A DNA stretch of 64,000 bases from Denitrificimonas halotolerans (lineage in GTDB: Bacteria; Pseudomonadota; Gammaproteobacteria; Pseudomonadales; Pseudomonadaceae). The notes below the pieces were generated by a model. It had not been told where the DNA came from. It did no database searches and worked only from the letters and a program-made list of their open reading frames with translations. The position numbers were made by a program, and so were the translations under genes. The stretch is taken from positions 248,001-312,000 of the forward strand of contig NZ_JAXIVU010000001.1 of the NCBI RefSeq assembly GCF_034259425.1, written 5' to 3'. Below, in pieces: positions 63,550 to 64,000 of this stretch (positions within the stretch are counted from its first letter, which is position 1; each line of letters opens with the position of its first letter).

Positions 63550-64000
63550 ATGCCTTCACCACAGTCTCTTATTGATTCAGCAAAGCGCACCATCAACCTT
63601 GAGCAAGATGCCATCAGCAGCTTACACGCACGTATTGACACGACTTTTGTCAAAGCCTGCAAACTTATCTTAAACTGCAAAGGCCGTGTTGTTGTGGTGG
63701 GCATGGGTAAATCTGGGCATATCGGTAGTAAAATAGCCGCCACTTTAGCCAGCACAGGTACCCCGGCATTTTTTGTTCACCCGGCCGAAGCCAGTCATGG
63801 TGATATGGGCATGATCACCGCTGATGATGTAGTTTTAGCTTTATCAAACTCAGGCACCACAAACGAAATTGTTACTTTACTACCACTGATTAAACGGCTA
63901 GGAATCACCTTAATCAGTATGACCGGCAACCCTAGCTCTCCTCTAGCCACAGCAGCAGAAGTCAATTTAGACACTCAAGTAACAAAAGAAGCTTGCCCGC
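63550..64000 (+). CDS. kdsD: D-arabinose-5-phosphate isomerase, N-terminal part (cut by window edge)
   Basis: KdsD converts ribulose-5-P to arabinose-5-P, first step of Kdo synthesis for lipopolysaccharide. The 150 residues present show the SIS domain: VVVVGMGKSGHIGSKIAATLASTGTPAFFVHPAEASHGDMGM (in parts) and LALSNSGTTNEIV. The ATG at 63550 follows a weak upstream region. The C-terminal CBS domains lie beyond the window. Confidence 0.93.
   Translation, partial: MPSPQSLIDSAKRTINLEQDAISSLHARIDTTFVKACKLILNCKGRVVVVGMGKSGHIGSKIAATLASTGTPAFFVHPAEASHGDMGMITADDVVLALSNSGTTNEIVTLLPLIKRLGITLISMTGNPSSPLATAAEVNLDTQVTKEACP

Noticed and set aside
1..64000. tRNA, rRNA, CRISPR arrays, riboswitches, prophage genes
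   Set aside because: I looked for tRNA T-loop motifs, regular repeats and phage-type genes and found none; no riboswitch consensus was recognised upstream of ribF, thrC/hom or cysK.

Overview
The window reads as the chromosome of a low-GC member of the Pseudomonadaceae (Thiopseudomonas / Denitrificimonas-like). The protein families and local gene orders are those of Pseudomonas: purL-mltF divergent, guaBA, queG-nnrD-tsaE-amiB-mutL, aroQ-accB-accC, murJ/rpsT, ribF-ileS-lspA-fkpB-ispH and hom-thrC. The base composition is clearly more AT-rich than in typical Pseudomonas. The genus is an inference from remembered family sequences, not from a search. I saw no tRNA, rRNA, CRISPR array or prophage.

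Layout. 1-11.3 kb: purL (cut by the left edge), mltF, tadA, a YegP protein, a GMC flavoprotein that lacks the usual catalytic His, then guaA, guaB, aceK and cysK on the minus strand. 11.5-16.2 kb: a MoxR ATPase/VWA protein pair, a YafJ-type amidotransferase, a small membrane protein and queG. 16.3-20.9 kb: nnrD-tsaE-amiB-mutL operon. 21-28.5 kb: accC-accB-aroQ, an OprP/OprO-type porin, a NIF3-like protein, a KAS III enzyme, and ispH-fkpB-lspA. 28.7-38.7 kb: ileS, ribF, murJ, divergent rpsT, thrC, hom, rsuA. This first part is mostly housekeeping.

38.7-57 kb is more accessory. It holds a decayed PAS-domain pseudogene, a periplasmic unknown, three scattered short-chain dehydrogenases, a HiPIP, a DCC-family protein, a baeRF-type protein next to an FtsH protease, RtcB, YceI, a tandem pair of YcgN-family Cys-cluster proteins, a tnpB-only IS200/IS605-type element, a GNAT enzyme, TyrP, small Cys-rich proteins (DUF1415/CPXCG/YkgJ neighbourhood), a thioesterase, PhhB and ArfB. 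57.3-64 kb: a CynX-type transporter, a patatin-like protein, two near-identical cold-shock loci in direct orientation around the 5-oxoprolinase operon pxpABC, and the start of kdsD.

Most notable: (i) two csp genes with almost identical promoters and ~150-nt leaders flank pxpABC; (ii) the tnpB element has a single-base frameshift near its 5' end, a non-canonical RuvC-II motif and a readable guide position, and a solitary copy of its end hairpin lies 47 kb away beside yegP; (iii) a GMC flavoprotein has both catalytic positions substituted; (iv) two YcgN-family genes lie in tandem; (v) an FtsH protease sits beside a baeRF-family gene; (vi) a strong guaB promoter has its -10 hexamer in a perfect palindrome. 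I found no clearly new multi-gene defence or biosynthetic system.
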